A stretch of DNA of 64,000 bases from Massilia niastensis DSM 21313. GTDB lineage: Bacteria; Pseudomonadota; Gammaproteobacteria; Burkholderiales; Burkholderiaceae_D. Under the pieces are notes generated by a model. The model had not been told where the DNA came from and made no database searches. It saw only the letters and a program-made list of their open reading frames with translations. Shown here one piece after another: positions 8,641-17,699 of this stretch (its first letter is position 1; each line of letters starts with the position of its first letter). The translations under genes and the position numbers were made by a program. The DNA lies in contig NZ_KB908081.1 of the NCBI RefSeq assembly GCF_000382345.1, forward strand, positions 1 through 64,000, written 5' to 3'.

Positions 8641-8988
8641 ATGAGCCACCGTCCCGTGTTTCGCATCCTGCTGTCGCTGGTGCTGCTGCTGTCGCAGCAC
8701 ATGGCGATGGCGCATGCGCTGAGCCACTGGAACGGACAGCTGGCCCCCGCGGCCCAGCGCCAGGCGGACGACAGCGAACTGTCGAGCGCCTTCGCGCACG
8801 ACCGCAGCTGCGCGCAATGCCTGGGCTTCGCCCAGCTCGGGGCGCCGCTGGCCTCCCCAGCGCGCCAGTGCCCGCCGCATGGCGCGGGCGCGGCGCTGGT
8901 TCGCGCCGCCGGCGATCTCCCGTGCCGCGCGCAGCGCCTGCGCGCCTTCGATTCGCGCGGGCCGCCTTCCTTCGAACAGACCCTCTAG
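8641..8988 (+). CDS. small secreted Cys/His protein of the metal-uptake locus
   Basis: This 115-residue protein has an N-terminal hydrophobic signal (about 5-25, ending in MAMAHA), then a segment with HDRSCAQCLGF (CxxC), a later HG pair and several scattered Cys. I do not recognise a named family; small proteins of this type (DUF2946-like) occur beside metal importers. The ATG at 8641 is chosen because the signal peptide starts there; it lacks a Shine-Dalgarno site and sits at the predicted transcript start. In-frame ATGs at 8494 and 8611 are alternatives. A periplasmic metal-binding role is inference from context. Confidence 0.6.
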   Translation: MSHRPVFRILLSLVLLLSQHMAMAHALSHWNGQLAPAAQRQADDSELSSAFAHDRSCAQCLGFAQLGAPLASPARQCPPHGAGAALVRAAGDLPCRAQRLRAFDSRGPPSFEQTL

Positions 8989-9055
8989 CGCCGTACCCAG
9001 GGCTTCCCGCTTGCGGGCGGCCTCCCTTGCTATCTTCCGTTCGAACGGGATTCAC

Positions 9056-10459
9056 ATGAACAAGACCATCCTGATGGCGGCCATGGCCGCCGCCTTCGCC
9101 GCTCCGCATCCGGCCTTCGCAGCCGACGACAGGGAACTGGCCGCGATCCGCGCCGAGCTGCGCGAGATGAAGCAGAGCTACGAGGCGCGCCTGCAGGCCC
9201 TCGAGCAGCGCCTGCAGGAGGCGCAGGCCGCCGCGGCCCAGGCGCAGAACGCGGCCGCCCAGGCCCAGGCCGCGCCGGCGCCGGTTCCGGCGGCGCCGCA
9301 GCCGGCGGCGCCGGCCAGCCCGGCCGCCGCCGTCGCCAGCGGCTCGAACGCCTTCAATCCGGCCATGTCGCTGGTCCTCGGCGGCACCCTCAGCAACATC
9401 CAGCAGGATCCCGGCCAGTACCGCTTCCAGGGCTTCGTGCCGCCGGACGGCGAGATCGGCCCGGGCGCGCGCAGCTTCAACCTGGGCGAGTCGGAACTGA
9501 CCCTGTCGGCCAACATCGATCCACGCTTCGCCGGCCAGGCCACCTTCGCCATCACGGGCGAGAACGAGGTCGAGGTCGAGGAAGCCTATATCCGCACCCG
9601 GGGCCTGGGCAATGGCCTGAACCTGAAGGCCGGCCGCTTCATGTCCGGCATCGGCTACCTGAACAGCCAGCACGCGCACGCCTGGGACTTCGTCGACACG
9701 CCGCTGGCCTACCAGGCCTTCTTCGGCGGCCAGTACAAGCCGGACGGCATCCAGGCGCGCTGGCTGGCGCCGACCGAGATCTTCCTGGAACTGGGCGCGG
9801 AACTGGCCAGCGGCCGCAACTTCCCCGGCAATGACCGCAACAGCAACGGCGCCGGCGCGCGCAGCGTGTTCGCCCGCGCCGGCGGCGACATCGGCGCATC
9901 GATGAGCTGGCAGGCCGGGCTGTCCTACCTGCGCACCCGCGCCCTTGATCGCGGCTACGAGGACCAAGGCGTGGCCACCGCCTTCAGCGGCCGCTCGAAG
10001 GTATGGGTCGCCGACGCCGTCTATAAATGGGCGCCGGACGGCAATCCGACCCAGCGCAACGTCAAGCTGCAGGGCGAATGGATGCAGCGCCGCGAAAGCG
10101 GCAGCCTGGCCGCGCTCGACGCCTCCGGCGACTACCGCAGCCGCCAGTCCGGCTGGTACCTGCAGGGCGTCTACCAGTTCATGCCGAACTGGCGCGCCGG
10201 CCTGCGCCACGACCGCCTGTCGTCGGGGACCACCCGCATCGGCCTGGTCGACACCGGCGTGCTGGAGGCGGCGCTGTTCCCGGCGCTGGCGGCCTACGAC
10301 CCGCGCCGCAGCAGCGTCATGCTGGACTACAGCCCGTCCGAATTCTCGCGCCTGCGCCTGCAGTTCGCACGCGACAAGTCGCGGCCCGGCGCGAGCGACA
10401 GCCAGATCTACCTGCAATACATCATGAGCCTGGGCGCGCACGCCGCCCACTCGTTCTGA
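9056..10459 (+). CDS. outer-membrane beta-barrel protein (porin-like) of the metal-uptake locus
   Basis: This 467-residue protein has a signal peptide ending PAFA near residue 22, a coiled coil (about 25-70, with repeated ELREMKQ and ALEQRLQ patterns), an Ala/Pro/Gln-rich linker to about 100, then a long region of alternating residues typical of an outer-membrane barrel, ending in Phe (HAAHSF) as barrel proteins do. It resembles OprO/OprP-like trimeric porins whose N-terminal coiled coil sits in the periplasm. It lacks a TonB box or plug. The position before znuA- and znuB-like genes suggests it carries zinc or a zinc complex across the outer membrane; that is inferred. Confidence 0.75.
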   Translation: MNKTILMAAMAAAFAAPHPAFAADDRELAAIRAELREMKQSYEARLQALEQRLQEAQAAAAQAQNAAAQAQAAPAPVPAAPQPAAPASPAAAVASGSNAFNPAMSLVLGGTLSNIQQDPGQYRFQGFVPPDGEIGPGARSFNLGESELTLSANIDPRFAGQATFAITGENEVEVEEAYIRTRGLGNGLNLKAGRFMSGIGYLNSQHAHAWDFVDTPLAYQAFFGGQYKPDGIQARWLAPTEIFLELGAELASGRNFPGNDRNSNGAGARSVFARAGGDIGASMSWQAGLSYLRTRALDRGYEDQGVATAFSGRSKVWVADAVYKWAPDGNPTQRNVKLQGEWMQRRESGSLAALDASGDYRSRQSGWYLQGVYQFMPNWRAGLRHDRLSSGTTRIGLVDTGVLEAALFPALAAYDPRRSSVMLDYSPSEFSRLRLQFARDKSRPGASDSQIYLQYIMSLGAHAAHSF

Positions 10460-10469
10460 GGAGCACGCC

Positions 10470-11390
10470 ATGCAAGCCTTATCCCCCAAGAAGATCGCCG
10501 CAGCCGCGCTGGCGCTGGCGGGCCTGTGCGCCGCGACGGCCGCGCAGGCGGCATTGAATGTACTGGCCTGCGAGCCCGAGTGGCAGGCGCTGACCCAGGA
10601 ACTGGGCGGCGACAAGGTCAGCGTGTCCAGCGCCACCACCGCGCTGCAGGACCCGCACCGGGTCGAGGCCCGGCCGGGCCTGATCGCGCGCACGCGGCGC
10701 GCCGACCTGCTGGTGTGCACCGGCCTCGACCTGGAGGCGGGCTGGCTGCCGCTGCTGGTCCAGCAGTCGGGCAACGACAGGATCGAGCGCGGCCGCCCGG
10801 GCTACTTCGAGGCCGGCAGCTTCGTCCCGCGCCTCGACGTGCCGGCGCGCCTCGACCGCGCCGAGGGCGACGTGCATGCCTACGGCAATCCGCACGTGCA
10901 CCTGAATCCGCACAACGTGGCCCTGGTCGGCGCGGCGCTCGCCAGGCGCCTGGCCGAGATCGATCCGGCCAACGCCGCCTTCTACCAGGCGCGCCAGGCC
11001 GACTTCTCGGCGCGCTGGGGCGCGGCGATGCGCAAGTGGGAGCAGCAGGGCGCTCCTCTGCGCGGCGTGGCCGTGGTCGAGCACCACAAGAACATGGCCT
11101 ACCTGCTGAACTGGCTGGGCATGAAGTCGCTCGGCACGCTCGAGGCCAAGCCGGGCGTGGAGCCGAGCGGCGCCCACCTGGCGGGCCTGCTGTCCCAACT
11201 CAAGCAGCAGCCGGCGAAGATGGTGCTGCGCGCCGCCTACCAGGACGCGCGCGCGTCGCAGTGGCTGGCCGAGCGCGCGCGCATCCCGGCGGTGGTGATT
11301 CCGTACACGGTGGGCGCGGACGAGCAGTCGCGCGACCTGTTCGCGCTGTTCGACACCACCATCGCGCGCCTGGCCGGAGCGGCAAGATAG
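10470..11390 (+). CDS. metal ABC transporter substrate-binding protein (ZnuA-like)
   Basis: This 306-residue periplasmic binding protein belongs to the cluster A-I metal family. The signal peptide ends TAAQA near residue 28. Candidate ligands are the His in QDPHRVEARP, the His cluster in YGNPHVHLNPHN, the His pair in VVEHHKNMAYL, and a later acidic residue. It lacks the long His-rich loop of classical ZnuA, so zinc or manganese are both possible, with zinc favoured. It starts 10 bases after the barrel gene and its stop abuts the ATG of the permease gene, so the locus is one operon. Confidence 0.88.
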   Translation: MQALSPKKIAAAALALAGLCAATAAQAALNVLACEPEWQALTQELGGDKVSVSSATTALQDPHRVEARPGLIARTRRADLLVCTGLDLEAGWLPLLVQQSGNDRIERGRPGYFEAGSFVPRLDVPARLDRAEGDVHAYGNPHVHLNPHNVALVGAALARRLAEIDPANAAFYQARQADFSARWGAAMRKWEQQGAPLRGVAVVEHHKNMAYLLNWLGMKSLGTLEAKPGVEPSGAHLAGLLSQLKQQPAKMVLRAAYQDARASQWLAERARIPAVVIPYTVGADEQSRDLFALFDTTIARLAGAAR

Positions 11391-12161
11391 ATGGACGGCT
11401 TCGACTTCCTGATCGTCATGCCGGCCTTCCTGGCCGGGCTGCTGGTGCTGGCCACGCATATCCCTCTCGGCGCCCAGGTGCTGAAGCGGGGGATCGTGTT
11501 CATCGACCTTGCGATCGCCCAGATCGCGGCGCTGGGCGTGATCGTGGCCGGAGCAATCGGGCTCGACCCGGCCGGCTGGACGGTGCAGGTGGCCGCCGGC
11601 GCGGCGGCCGTGCTGGGCGCCTTGCTGCTGACCTGGACCGAGCGCAGCTGGCCCGACGTCCAGGAAGCCCAGATCGGCGTGCTGTTCGTGCTGGCCGCCA
11701 CCGCCGGCCTGCTGCTGGTGGCCCACAATCCCCATGGCGGCGAGCACATGCAGGACCTGCTGGCCGGGCAGATCCTGTGGGTGAACTACGCCCAGCTGGC
11801 CATGCCGGCCGTCGGCGCCGTGCTCATCGTCGCGCTGCTGGCCACCCTGGGCGAACGCATGGGGCGGCTCGGCTTCTACCTGCTGTTCGCGCTGGCCGTG
11901 ACCGCCTCGGTGCAGCTGGTCGGCGTCTACCTGGTGTTCGCCAGCCTGATCGTGCCCAGCCTGGCGGTGCGCCACTACGCGACGCGGCTGCGGCTGCCGA
12001 TCGCCTACCTGACCGGGGTCGGCGGCTACGGCGCCGGCCTGGTGCTGTCGGTGCTGTTCGACCTGCCGTCGGGGGCGCTGATCGTCTGGTGCCTGGCCGT
12101 GCTCGCCATCTGCGTGCATGCGGCGGGGCCGCGAGCCGCTGTCCGCGACACTGTCGCCTGA
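11391..12161 (+). CDS. metal ABC transporter permease (ABC-3 / ZnuB-like)
   Basis: This 256-residue polytopic inner-membrane protein has about eight hydrophobic segments and the ABC-3 family features GIVFIDLAIAQIAALGV and GVYLVFASLIVPSLAVR. It is the channel subunit paired with the preceding binding protein; the ATG follows that gene's stop with no gap. An importer of this class needs an ATPase, but no ATP-binding protein gene lies before or after it: the next gene encodes a Sel1-repeat protein. The ATPase must be encoded elsewhere, or the system is unusual. Confidence 0.88.
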   Translation: MDGFDFLIVMPAFLAGLLVLATHIPLGAQVLKRGIVFIDLAIAQIAALGVIVAGAIGLDPAGWTVQVAAGAAAVLGALLLTWTERSWPDVQEAQIGVLFVLAATAGLLLVAHNPHGGEHMQDLLAGQILWVNYAQLAMPAVGAVLIVALLATLGERMGRLGFYLLFALAVTASVQLVGVYLVFASLIVPSLAVRHYATRLRLPIAYLTGVGGYGAGLVLSVLFDLPSGALIVWCLAVLAICVHAAGPRAAVRDTVA

Positions 12162-12172
12162 GCGCCCGCCCG

Positions 12173-12192
12173 GTCGGCACGATTGTGCCGAC
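12173..12192 (+). terminator. stem-loop after the metal-uptake operon
   Basis: A perfect 8-bp stem, GTCGGCAC / GTGCCGAC, with a GATT loop lies 12 bases after the permease stop. It is not followed by a clear T-run, so it is at best a weak intrinsic terminator or an mRNA-stabilising hairpin. About 27 bases later TACAAT (12219-12224) may serve as the -10 of the Sel1-repeat gene. Confidence 0.45.
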
Positions 12193-12301
12193 TCAAGGTC
12201 CCCGCGCCGCGCCCTACTTACAATTTTAGCAATGAGACGGCCTCGCTCCGGCGCGACCGTTCTCTTGCCCGCGCCCGTGGGGCGCCGCGAAGGGGACATG
12301 G

Positions 12302-13687
12302 ATGCGCCGTGAAAATGCCGCCCGCGAGGGCTACGACATCTACCGCTGGTTTCGCCGCGCCGCCCAGCGCGGCGATCCCTACGCCCAGTTCAACCTGGCC
12401 CTGCTGTACCTGCGCGGCGAGGTGGTCGAGCGCGACGACGGGCACGGCGCCGCCTGGATGGGGCGGGCGGCCGAACAGGGGCTGGCCTTCGCCCAGAGCC
12501 ACCTCGGCGCGCTGTACTACAACGGGCGCGGCGTCGACCGCTGCCACGTGCGGGCGGCGCGCTGGTTCCGTCGCGCGGCCGAGCAGGGCGACCGCTCGTC
12601 CCAGTACAACCTTGGGCTGTTGTACCGGCGCGGACGCGGGGTGCGCCAGTCGCACGAGCGCGCCCTCGAATGGTTCTACCGGGCGGCGGAGCAGGGCATG
12701 TCGCGCGCCCAGAGCCAGCTCGCCGAGTGCTACCTGCACGGGCGCGGGGCGGCGGTCAGCTATCCGCTCGCCATGGCCTGGTTCCGCAAGGCGGCGCTGC
12801 AGGACCAGGTGCACGCCCAGCTGCACCTGGCCCTGATGTACGCGCTCGGCCATGGCGTCGCGCCCAGCCCCGCCCAGGCGCTGTACTGGTTCCGCCACGC
12901 CGCCTCGGCCGGCAATCCGGTGGCGCAGCGCCATCTCGGCCTGGCCTATGCCCAGGGCAGCGGGGTGCGCGCCGATCCGCTGTGCGCCCAGCGCTGGCTG
13001 GAGCGGGCCGCGCAGCAGGGCGACCTCGAGGCCCAGTATGCGCTCGGCGACCTGCTCGCGGCCGGCGGCGGCCCGGTGCGCGACAGCGCCCGCGCGCTCG
13101 GCTGGTTCCGGCGCGCCGCCGACGGCGGCCATGCGCAGGCGCAGTACCGGGCCGGGCGCATGGTTGCGGGCGGCTGCGGGGTGCGGCGCGACCCGTCGCG
13201 CGCGCTGGTGTTCTACCTGCAGGCCGCCGAGCAGGGAGCGGCCAACGCCCAGTTCGCGCTGGGCCTGATGTACGCCAAGGGGCAGGGCGTGGCGCGCGAC
13301 CTGTCGCGCGCCGCCGACTGGTACCGGCGCGCGGCCCAGCAGGGCGACGCCAGCGCCCAGAACAACCTGGGCGCCCTGTACGCCGCCGGCAACGGCGTCG
13401 CGCGCGACGATGCGCTGGCGGCCATCTGGTACGGGCATGCCGCGGAGCAGGGGCATGCGCTGGCCCAGTACAACCTGGCGGGGCTGTACGCGGCCGGGCG
13501 CGGCGTGGAGCGCGACCTGGTGCGGGCCTGCATGTGGCTGTGGCTGGCCGCGCGCGGCGGCGCCCCGGCCGGCGAACTGGGCGAGGTGCTGGCGGCCGCG
13601 CTCGACCCGGCGCAGCGCCTTCATGCGCGCGCGCTGGCCGGGCGCTGGCAGGCCAGGCGCGAGGCGGGCCGTGGCGACGGCGCCTAG
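12302..13687 (+). CDS. Sel1-repeat protein
   Basis: This 461-residue protein is made almost wholly of about eleven Sel1-like repeats of about 36 residues, each with the pattern AQ-x3-G-x2-Y-x2-G-x-GV-x2-D-x3-A-x-W. Such alpha-solenoids are scaffolds for protein contacts. There is no signal peptide or membrane segment, so it is probably cytoplasmic, unlike many secreted Sel1 proteins. AAGGGG stands just before the chosen start. Partners cannot be read from context: the upstream operon is metal uptake and the downstream gene a secreted peptidase. The repeats make internal recombination likely between strains. Confidence 0.88.
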   Translation: MRRENAAREGYDIYRWFRRAAQRGDPYAQFNLALLYLRGEVVERDDGHGAAWMGRAAEQGLAFAQSHLGALYYNGRGVDRCHVRAARWFRRAAEQGDRSSQYNLGLLYRRGRGVRQSHERALEWFYRAAEQGMSRAQSQLAECYLHGRGAAVSYPLAMAWFRKAALQDQVHAQLHLALMYALGHGVAPSPAQALYWFRHAASAGNPVAQRHLGLAYAQGSGVRADPLCAQRWLERAAQQGDLEAQYALGDLLAAGGGPVRDSARALGWFRRAADGGHAQAQYRAGRMVAGGCGVRRDPSRALVFYLQAAEQGAANAQFALGLMYAKGQGVARDLSRAADWYRRAAQQGDASAQNNLGALYAAGNGVARDDALAAIWYGHAAEQGHALAQYNLAGLYAAGRGVERDLVRACMWLWLAARGGAPAGELGEVLAAALDPAQRLHARALAGRWQARREAGRGDGA

Positions 13688-13778
13688 CGGCGGGCGGGGC
13701 CGTAGGCATGCCCGGTATTTCGCGCTATGATGCCTGCGGCGCAAGCCTCCCTGATGACTTTCCTCGACCGAGAACAAC

Positions 13779-15950
13779 ATGCACATGAGACAAGCTACCC
13801 TCGTCGCCCTGCTGGCCGCGGCATTCGGCGCCCAGGCGGCGCCGGCACAAAGCTGCACCGCCAATGGTTCCTCCTTGACCTACCCGGTTTCCAAGAAGAC
13901 GGACCAGACCGACACCTACCACGGCACCGCGGTGGCCGATCCCTATCGCTGGCTGGAAGACGCCAACAGCGCCGAGACCAAGTCCTGGGTCGAAGCCCAG
14001 AACAAGGTGACCCAGGCCTACCTGGCGCAGATCCCGCAGCGCGAGGCGATCCGCCAGCGCCTGACCCAGCTGTGGAACTACGAGCGCTACAGCGTCCCGT
14101 CGAAGGAAGGCGGCCGCTATTTCTATACGCGCAACGACGGCCTGCAGAACCAGGCGGTCCTGTACACGATGAAGAAGCTGGGCGACCAGCCGCGCGTGCT
14201 GCTCGACCCGAACACCCTGGCCGCCGACGGCACCGTGGCTCTGGCGGGCGCCGAAGTCAGCCCGGACGGCAAGCTGCTGGCCTACAGCACCGCCGCCTCG
14301 GGGTCGGACTGGAACGAGATCCGGGTGCGCGACATCGAGACCGGCAAGGACCTGGTCGACCACGTCAAGTGGGTCAAGTTCTCGCGCACCGCGTGGACCA
14401 AGGACGGCAAGGGCTTCTTCTACAGCCGCTACGACGAGCCGAAGGAAGCCACCAAGCTGGCCGACGTCAACTACTTCCAGAAGCTGTACTACCACCGCGT
14501 CGGCACCCCGCAAAGCGCCGACACCCTGGTCTACGACCGTCCGGACGAGAAGGAATGGGGCTTCGGCGCCGAGACCACGCACGACGGCCGCTACCTCCTG
14601 ATCACCGCGACCAAGGGCACGGCGCACAAGTACCGCGTGTTCTACAAGGACCTGAGCAAGGCCGACGCGCCGGTGCTGCCGCTGATCGACAACTTCGAGG
14701 CGGCCTATGACTTCATCGACAACGTCGGCTCGGTGTTCTACTTCAGCACCGACAAGGACGCGCCGCGCAAGCGCATCGTCGCGATCGACGTCGCGAAGCC
14801 GCAGGCAGCCGACTGGAAGGTGATCGTGCCTGAATCGAGCGACACCCTGGTGGCCGCCCACATGATCAACAACCAGCTCGTGAGCGCCTACCTGAAGGAT
14901 GCGCGCAGCGTGGTCAAGGTCGTCGACCTGAAGGGCAAGGCGGTGCGCCAGATCGCGCTGCCGGGCATCGGCTCGGTGGCCGGCTTCAACGGCAGGCGCG
15001 GCGACAGCGAGACCTTCTTCTCGTTCACCGGCTTCACCAACCCGACCACGATCTACCGCCTCGACCTGAAGACCGGCGCGAGCACCGTGTTCCGCCAGCC
15101 GAAGGTCGGCTTCAACCCGGCCGACTACGAGACCCGCCAGCAGTTCTACACCAGCCGCGACGGCACCAGGGTGCCGATGTTCATCGTGTCGAAGAAGGGC
15201 CTCAAGATGGACGGCTCGAACCCGACCTACCTGTACGGCTACGGCGGCTTCAACATCTCGCTGACCCCGAGCTTCTCGCCGGCCAACCTGGCCTGGATGG
15301 AGATGGGCGGCGTCTACGTGGTGGCCAACCTGCGCGGCGGCGGCGAATACGGCGAAGCCTGGCACGAGGCCGGCACCAGGCTGAAGAAGCAGAACGTGTT
15401 CGACGACTTCATCGGCGCGGCCGAATGGCTGGTCGCCAACAAGGTGACCTCGCCGCAGAAACTGGCGATCGGCGGCGGCAGCAACGGCGGCCTGCTGGTG
15501 GGCGCGGCCATGACCCAGCGTCCGGAACTGTTCGGCGCGGCGATCCCGGCCGTGGGCGTGATGGACATGCTGCGCTTCCACAAGTTCACGATCGGCTGGG
15601 CCTGGACCTCGGACTACGGTTCGTCGGAAAACCCGGACGAATTCAAGGCCCTGGTCAAGTACTCGCCGCTGCACAACCTGAAGCCGGGCTCCTGCTATCC
15701 GGCCACCATGGTCACCACCGCGGACCACGATGACCGCGTGGTGCCGGCGCACAGCTTCAAGTACGCCGCGGCGGCGCAGGCGGCGCAGGGCGGCGCGGCG
15801 CCGATCCTGATCCGCATCGATACCAAGGCGGGCCACGGCGCGGGCAAGCCGACCGGCAAGCAGATCGAGGAAGTGGCCGACCGCTGGGGCTTCCTGTCGC
15901 GCGAACTGAAGATGGTCGAAGCGGACAAGGCGACCGGCGGCGCGCAGTAA
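13779..15950 (+). CDS. secreted prolyl oligopeptidase (family S9A)
   Basis: This 723-residue serine peptidase cleaves after proline in short peptides. A signal peptide (residues 1 to about 24, ending AQAAPAQ) indicates the periplasm. The N-terminal part is the seven-bladed propeller (about 80-450). The catalytic domain has the nucleophile Ser568 in GGGSNGGLLVG, an Asp in TTADHDDRVVP and the His in KAGHGAGKPTGKQ. Length is normal. An ATG two codons downstream (13785) is an equally good start. It is transcribed alone and followed by a strong hairpin. Confidence 0.93.
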   Translation: MHMRQATLVALLAAAFGAQAAPAQSCTANGSSLTYPVSKKTDQTDTYHGTAVADPYRWLEDANSAETKSWVEAQNKVTQAYLAQIPQREAIRQRLTQLWNYERYSVPSKEGGRYFYTRNDGLQNQAVLYTMKKLGDQPRVLLDPNTLAADGTVALAGAEVSPDGKLLAYSTAASGSDWNEIRVRDIETGKDLVDHVKWVKFSRTAWTKDGKGFFYSRYDEPKEATKLADVNYFQKLYYHRVGTPQSADTLVYDRPDEKEWGFGAETTHDGRYLLITATKGTAHKYRVFYKDLSKADAPVLPLIDNFEAAYDFIDNVGSVFYFSTDKDAPRKRIVAIDVAKPQAADWKVIVPESSDTLVAAHMINNQLVSAYLKDARSVVKVVDLKGKAVRQIALPGIGSVAGFNGRRGDSETFFSFTGFTNPTTIYRLDLKTGASTVFRQPKVGFNPADYETRQQFYTSRDGTRVPMFIVSKKGLKMDGSNPTYLYGYGGFNISLTPSFSPANLAWMEMGGVYVVANLRGGGEYGEAWHEAGTRLKKQNVFDDFIGAAEWLVANKVTSPQKLAIGGGSNGGLLVGAAMTQRPELFGAAIPAVGVMDMLRFHKFTIGWAWTSDYGSSENPDEFKALVKYSPLHNLKPGSCYPATMVTTADHDDRVVPAHSFKYAAAAQAAQGGAAPILIRIDTKAGHGAGKPTGKQIEEVADRWGFLSRELKMVEADKATGGAQ

Positions 15951-15987
15951 ATTTCCGCCCCCGGCCCGGGCCGGGTTGGGGCGCATG

Positions 15988-16015
15988 ACGGCTGCCGGAG
16001 CGATCCGGCAGCCGT
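15988..16015 (+). terminator. 12-bp perfect hairpin with GCGA loop
   Basis: ACGGCTGCCGGA pairs perfectly with TCCGGCAGCCGT around a GNRA-type GCGA tetraloop, 37 bases after the peptidase stop. Only a weak T-rich stretch (GTTCATT) follows. Position and stability suggest a terminator for the peptidase gene. Confidence 0.65.
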
Positions 16016-16114
16016 GTTCATTGGTGCCGGCGGATGGCCGGAAACGAGGGATATCCGTCCGACTGGCCGTGGGCGGCCATGCGAACATGCCGCGTTGGAC
16101 ACTCACGACGCGCC

Positions 16115-17074
16115 ATGACACGCCACCTTGTCTTCCTTGCATTCCCCGGCTTCCAGATCGTCGACCTCGGCGCCCTGGCGGTCTTCGAACTGGCCAACCT
16201 GCAGCCGGGCGGACCGTTCTACGAGATCCGCGTGCTGTCGGAGCAGGGCGGCCTGGTTCCCAGTTCGGTCGGCGTGCCGGTCCAGACCGAGGCGATCGCG
16301 TCGCGCCGGAGCCGCGCCATCGATACCCTGGTGGTGTTCGGCGGCACCGACGACCTGCCACCCGCGCCCGGCCTGGTGCGCTACCTGGAGGAGGCATCGT
16401 TGCACGCGCGCCGCACCGCCAGCATCTGCACCGGCGCGGTGCTGCTGGCCGCCGCCGGACTGCTGGATGGGCGGCGCGCGACGACCCACTGGCACCTGGC
16501 GGCCGAACTGCAGCGGCGCTATCCCGCGCTGCGCGTGGAGCAGGACCGGATCTACATCAACGACGGAAAATACTGGACCTCGGCCGGCATGACGGCCTGC
16601 ATCGACCTGGCCCTGGCGCTGGTGGAGCAGGACCTCGGCGCGGACGCGGCGCGCACGGTGGCGCGCAAGATGGTGGTGTATCACCGGCGCAGCGGCGGCC
16701 AGTCGCAGTTCTCGGCCATGCTGGACCTCGATCCGACATCCGACCGCATCCGCAAGGCGCTCGATTACGCGCGCCGCAATTTGCGCAAGCCATTGAGCGT
16801 GGACGAGCTGGCCGACGTGGCGAACCTGAGCCGGCGCCAGTTCAGCCGCAGCTTCCGGCTGGAGACCGGGCAGACGCCGGCCAAGGCGGTGGAAACCCTG
16901 CGGGTCGAGGCGGCGCGCGCGATGCTGGAGAGCGCCGGCCATCCGGTCGAGGTGGTGGCGCGCGAGAGCGGCTTCGAGGATGCGGAGCGCATGCGCCGCG
17001 CCTTCATCCGCGCCTTCGGGCATCCGCCGCAGGCGCTCAGGCGGCAATCGCGCGAAAGGCGCGCGGCTGCCTGA
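16115..17074 (+). CDS. GlxA-family transcriptional regulator (DJ-1/PfpI domain plus AraC helix-turn-helix)
   Basis: This 319-residue regulator has an N-terminal DJ-1/PfpI-like domain (1 to about 170) with Cys105 at the nucleophile elbow (SICTGAVLLAAAG) and a C-terminal AraC-type DNA-binding domain (about 215-310: LSVDELADVANLSRRQFSR, then ESGFEDAERMRRAF). Family members often control amine, amino-acid or osmolyte catabolism, and the DJ-1 domain may sense a ligand. The start at 16115 gives the domain boundary; upstream in-frame ATGs at 16034 and 16079 are less likely. Its target is not evident: neighbouring genes have other regulators or none. Confidence 0.85.
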   Translation: MTRHLVFLAFPGFQIVDLGALAVFELANLQPGGPFYEIRVLSEQGGLVPSSVGVPVQTEAIASRRSRAIDTLVVFGGTDDLPPAPGLVRYLEEASLHARRTASICTGAVLLAAAGLLDGRRATTHWHLAAELQRRYPALRVEQDRIYINDGKYWTSAGMTACIDLALALVEQDLGADAARTVARKMVVYHRRSGGQSQFSAMLDLDPTSDRIRKALDYARRNLRKPLSVDELADVANLSRRQFSRSFRLETGQTPAKAVETLRVEAARAMLESAGHPVEVVARESGFEDAERMRRAFIRAFGHPPQALRRQSRERRAAA

Positions 17075-17086
17075 ATCGTCCTGGGG

Positions 17087-17662
17087 CTAGCGCTGCACCA
17101 CGACCAGCAGCGCCTTGGCCTCGGTCTTGCCCGCATTGCGGATCGCATGGCTCTGGTCGGCCGGATAGCGCGCCGTGCCGCCATGGCGGATCTTCTTCTT
17201 TTCCTCGCCCACTTCCAGTTCGATGGTCCCGCTCAGGACCGTCAGGTGCTCGCTGGTGCCCGGATCGTGCGGCTGCGACACCAGTTCGCCGTTCGGGGCC
17301 AGGATCAGTTCGTACCATTCGTACTTGCCCGCCAGGTCCATCGGACCGAGGATGCGCAGCGAATAGCCGGCATGCGCGCCGGGCAGGGTGGGGATCTCGT
17401 GGGCGTCGACCAACCGGATCAGGTCGGCCGTGCGCACTTCGGACGATAGCAGTTCGCCAATCTGCACACCGAGGGCATTCGCCAGGCGCCAGGTGATGGC
17501 GATGGTCGGATTGGCCTTCTCGCGCTCGATCTGGGACAGCATCGACTTCGACACCCCCGCGATGCGCGACAGGTCCTCGAGCGTCAGGCCGCGCGCGAGA
17601 CGCATGCGCTGTAGTGTGGCGCCAACTTCCGGCGGGGCGTTATTTGCTAGACTTTTGTTCAT
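17087..17662 (-). CDS. XRE-family regulator with C-terminal cupin domain
   Basis: This 191-residue protein joins an N-terminal Cro/CI helix-turn-helix (about 14-70: LTLEDLSRIAGVSKSMLSQIE) to a cupin sensing domain (about 110-190: DPGTSEHLTVLSGTIELEVG and RYPADQSHAIRN). Members of this architecture repress or activate small catabolic operons in response to a ligand. It is divergent from kbl-tdh across a 159-base region that holds a 16-bp palindrome, so control of threonine degradation and of itself is the natural guess. Confidence 0.87.
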   Translation of the reverse strand: MNKSLANNAPPEVGATLQRMRLARGLTLEDLSRIAGVSKSMLSQIEREKANPTIAITWRLANALGVQIGELLSSEVRTADLIRLVDAHEIPTLPGAHAGYSLRILGPMDLAGKYEWYELILAPNGELVSQPHDPGTSEHLTVLSGTIELEVGEEKKKIRHGGTARYPADQSHAIRNAGKTEAKALLVVVQR

Positions 17663-17699
17663 TGCTTATAGCTTGCCAAGTTCATTGGCCGGGGGTAAG

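Noticed and set aside
8444-10774. Large N-terminal extension of the bestrophin frame
   Set aside because: The extension runs antisense through the barrel and binding-protein genes, while a GGAGGT site directly precedes the internal ATG at 8443.
12302-13687. Tandem repeats that could suggest a CRISPR or DNA satellite
   Set aside because: The periodicity of about 108 bases is a protein-level Sel1 repeat in one reading frame; DNA copies are too diverged and no spacers exist.
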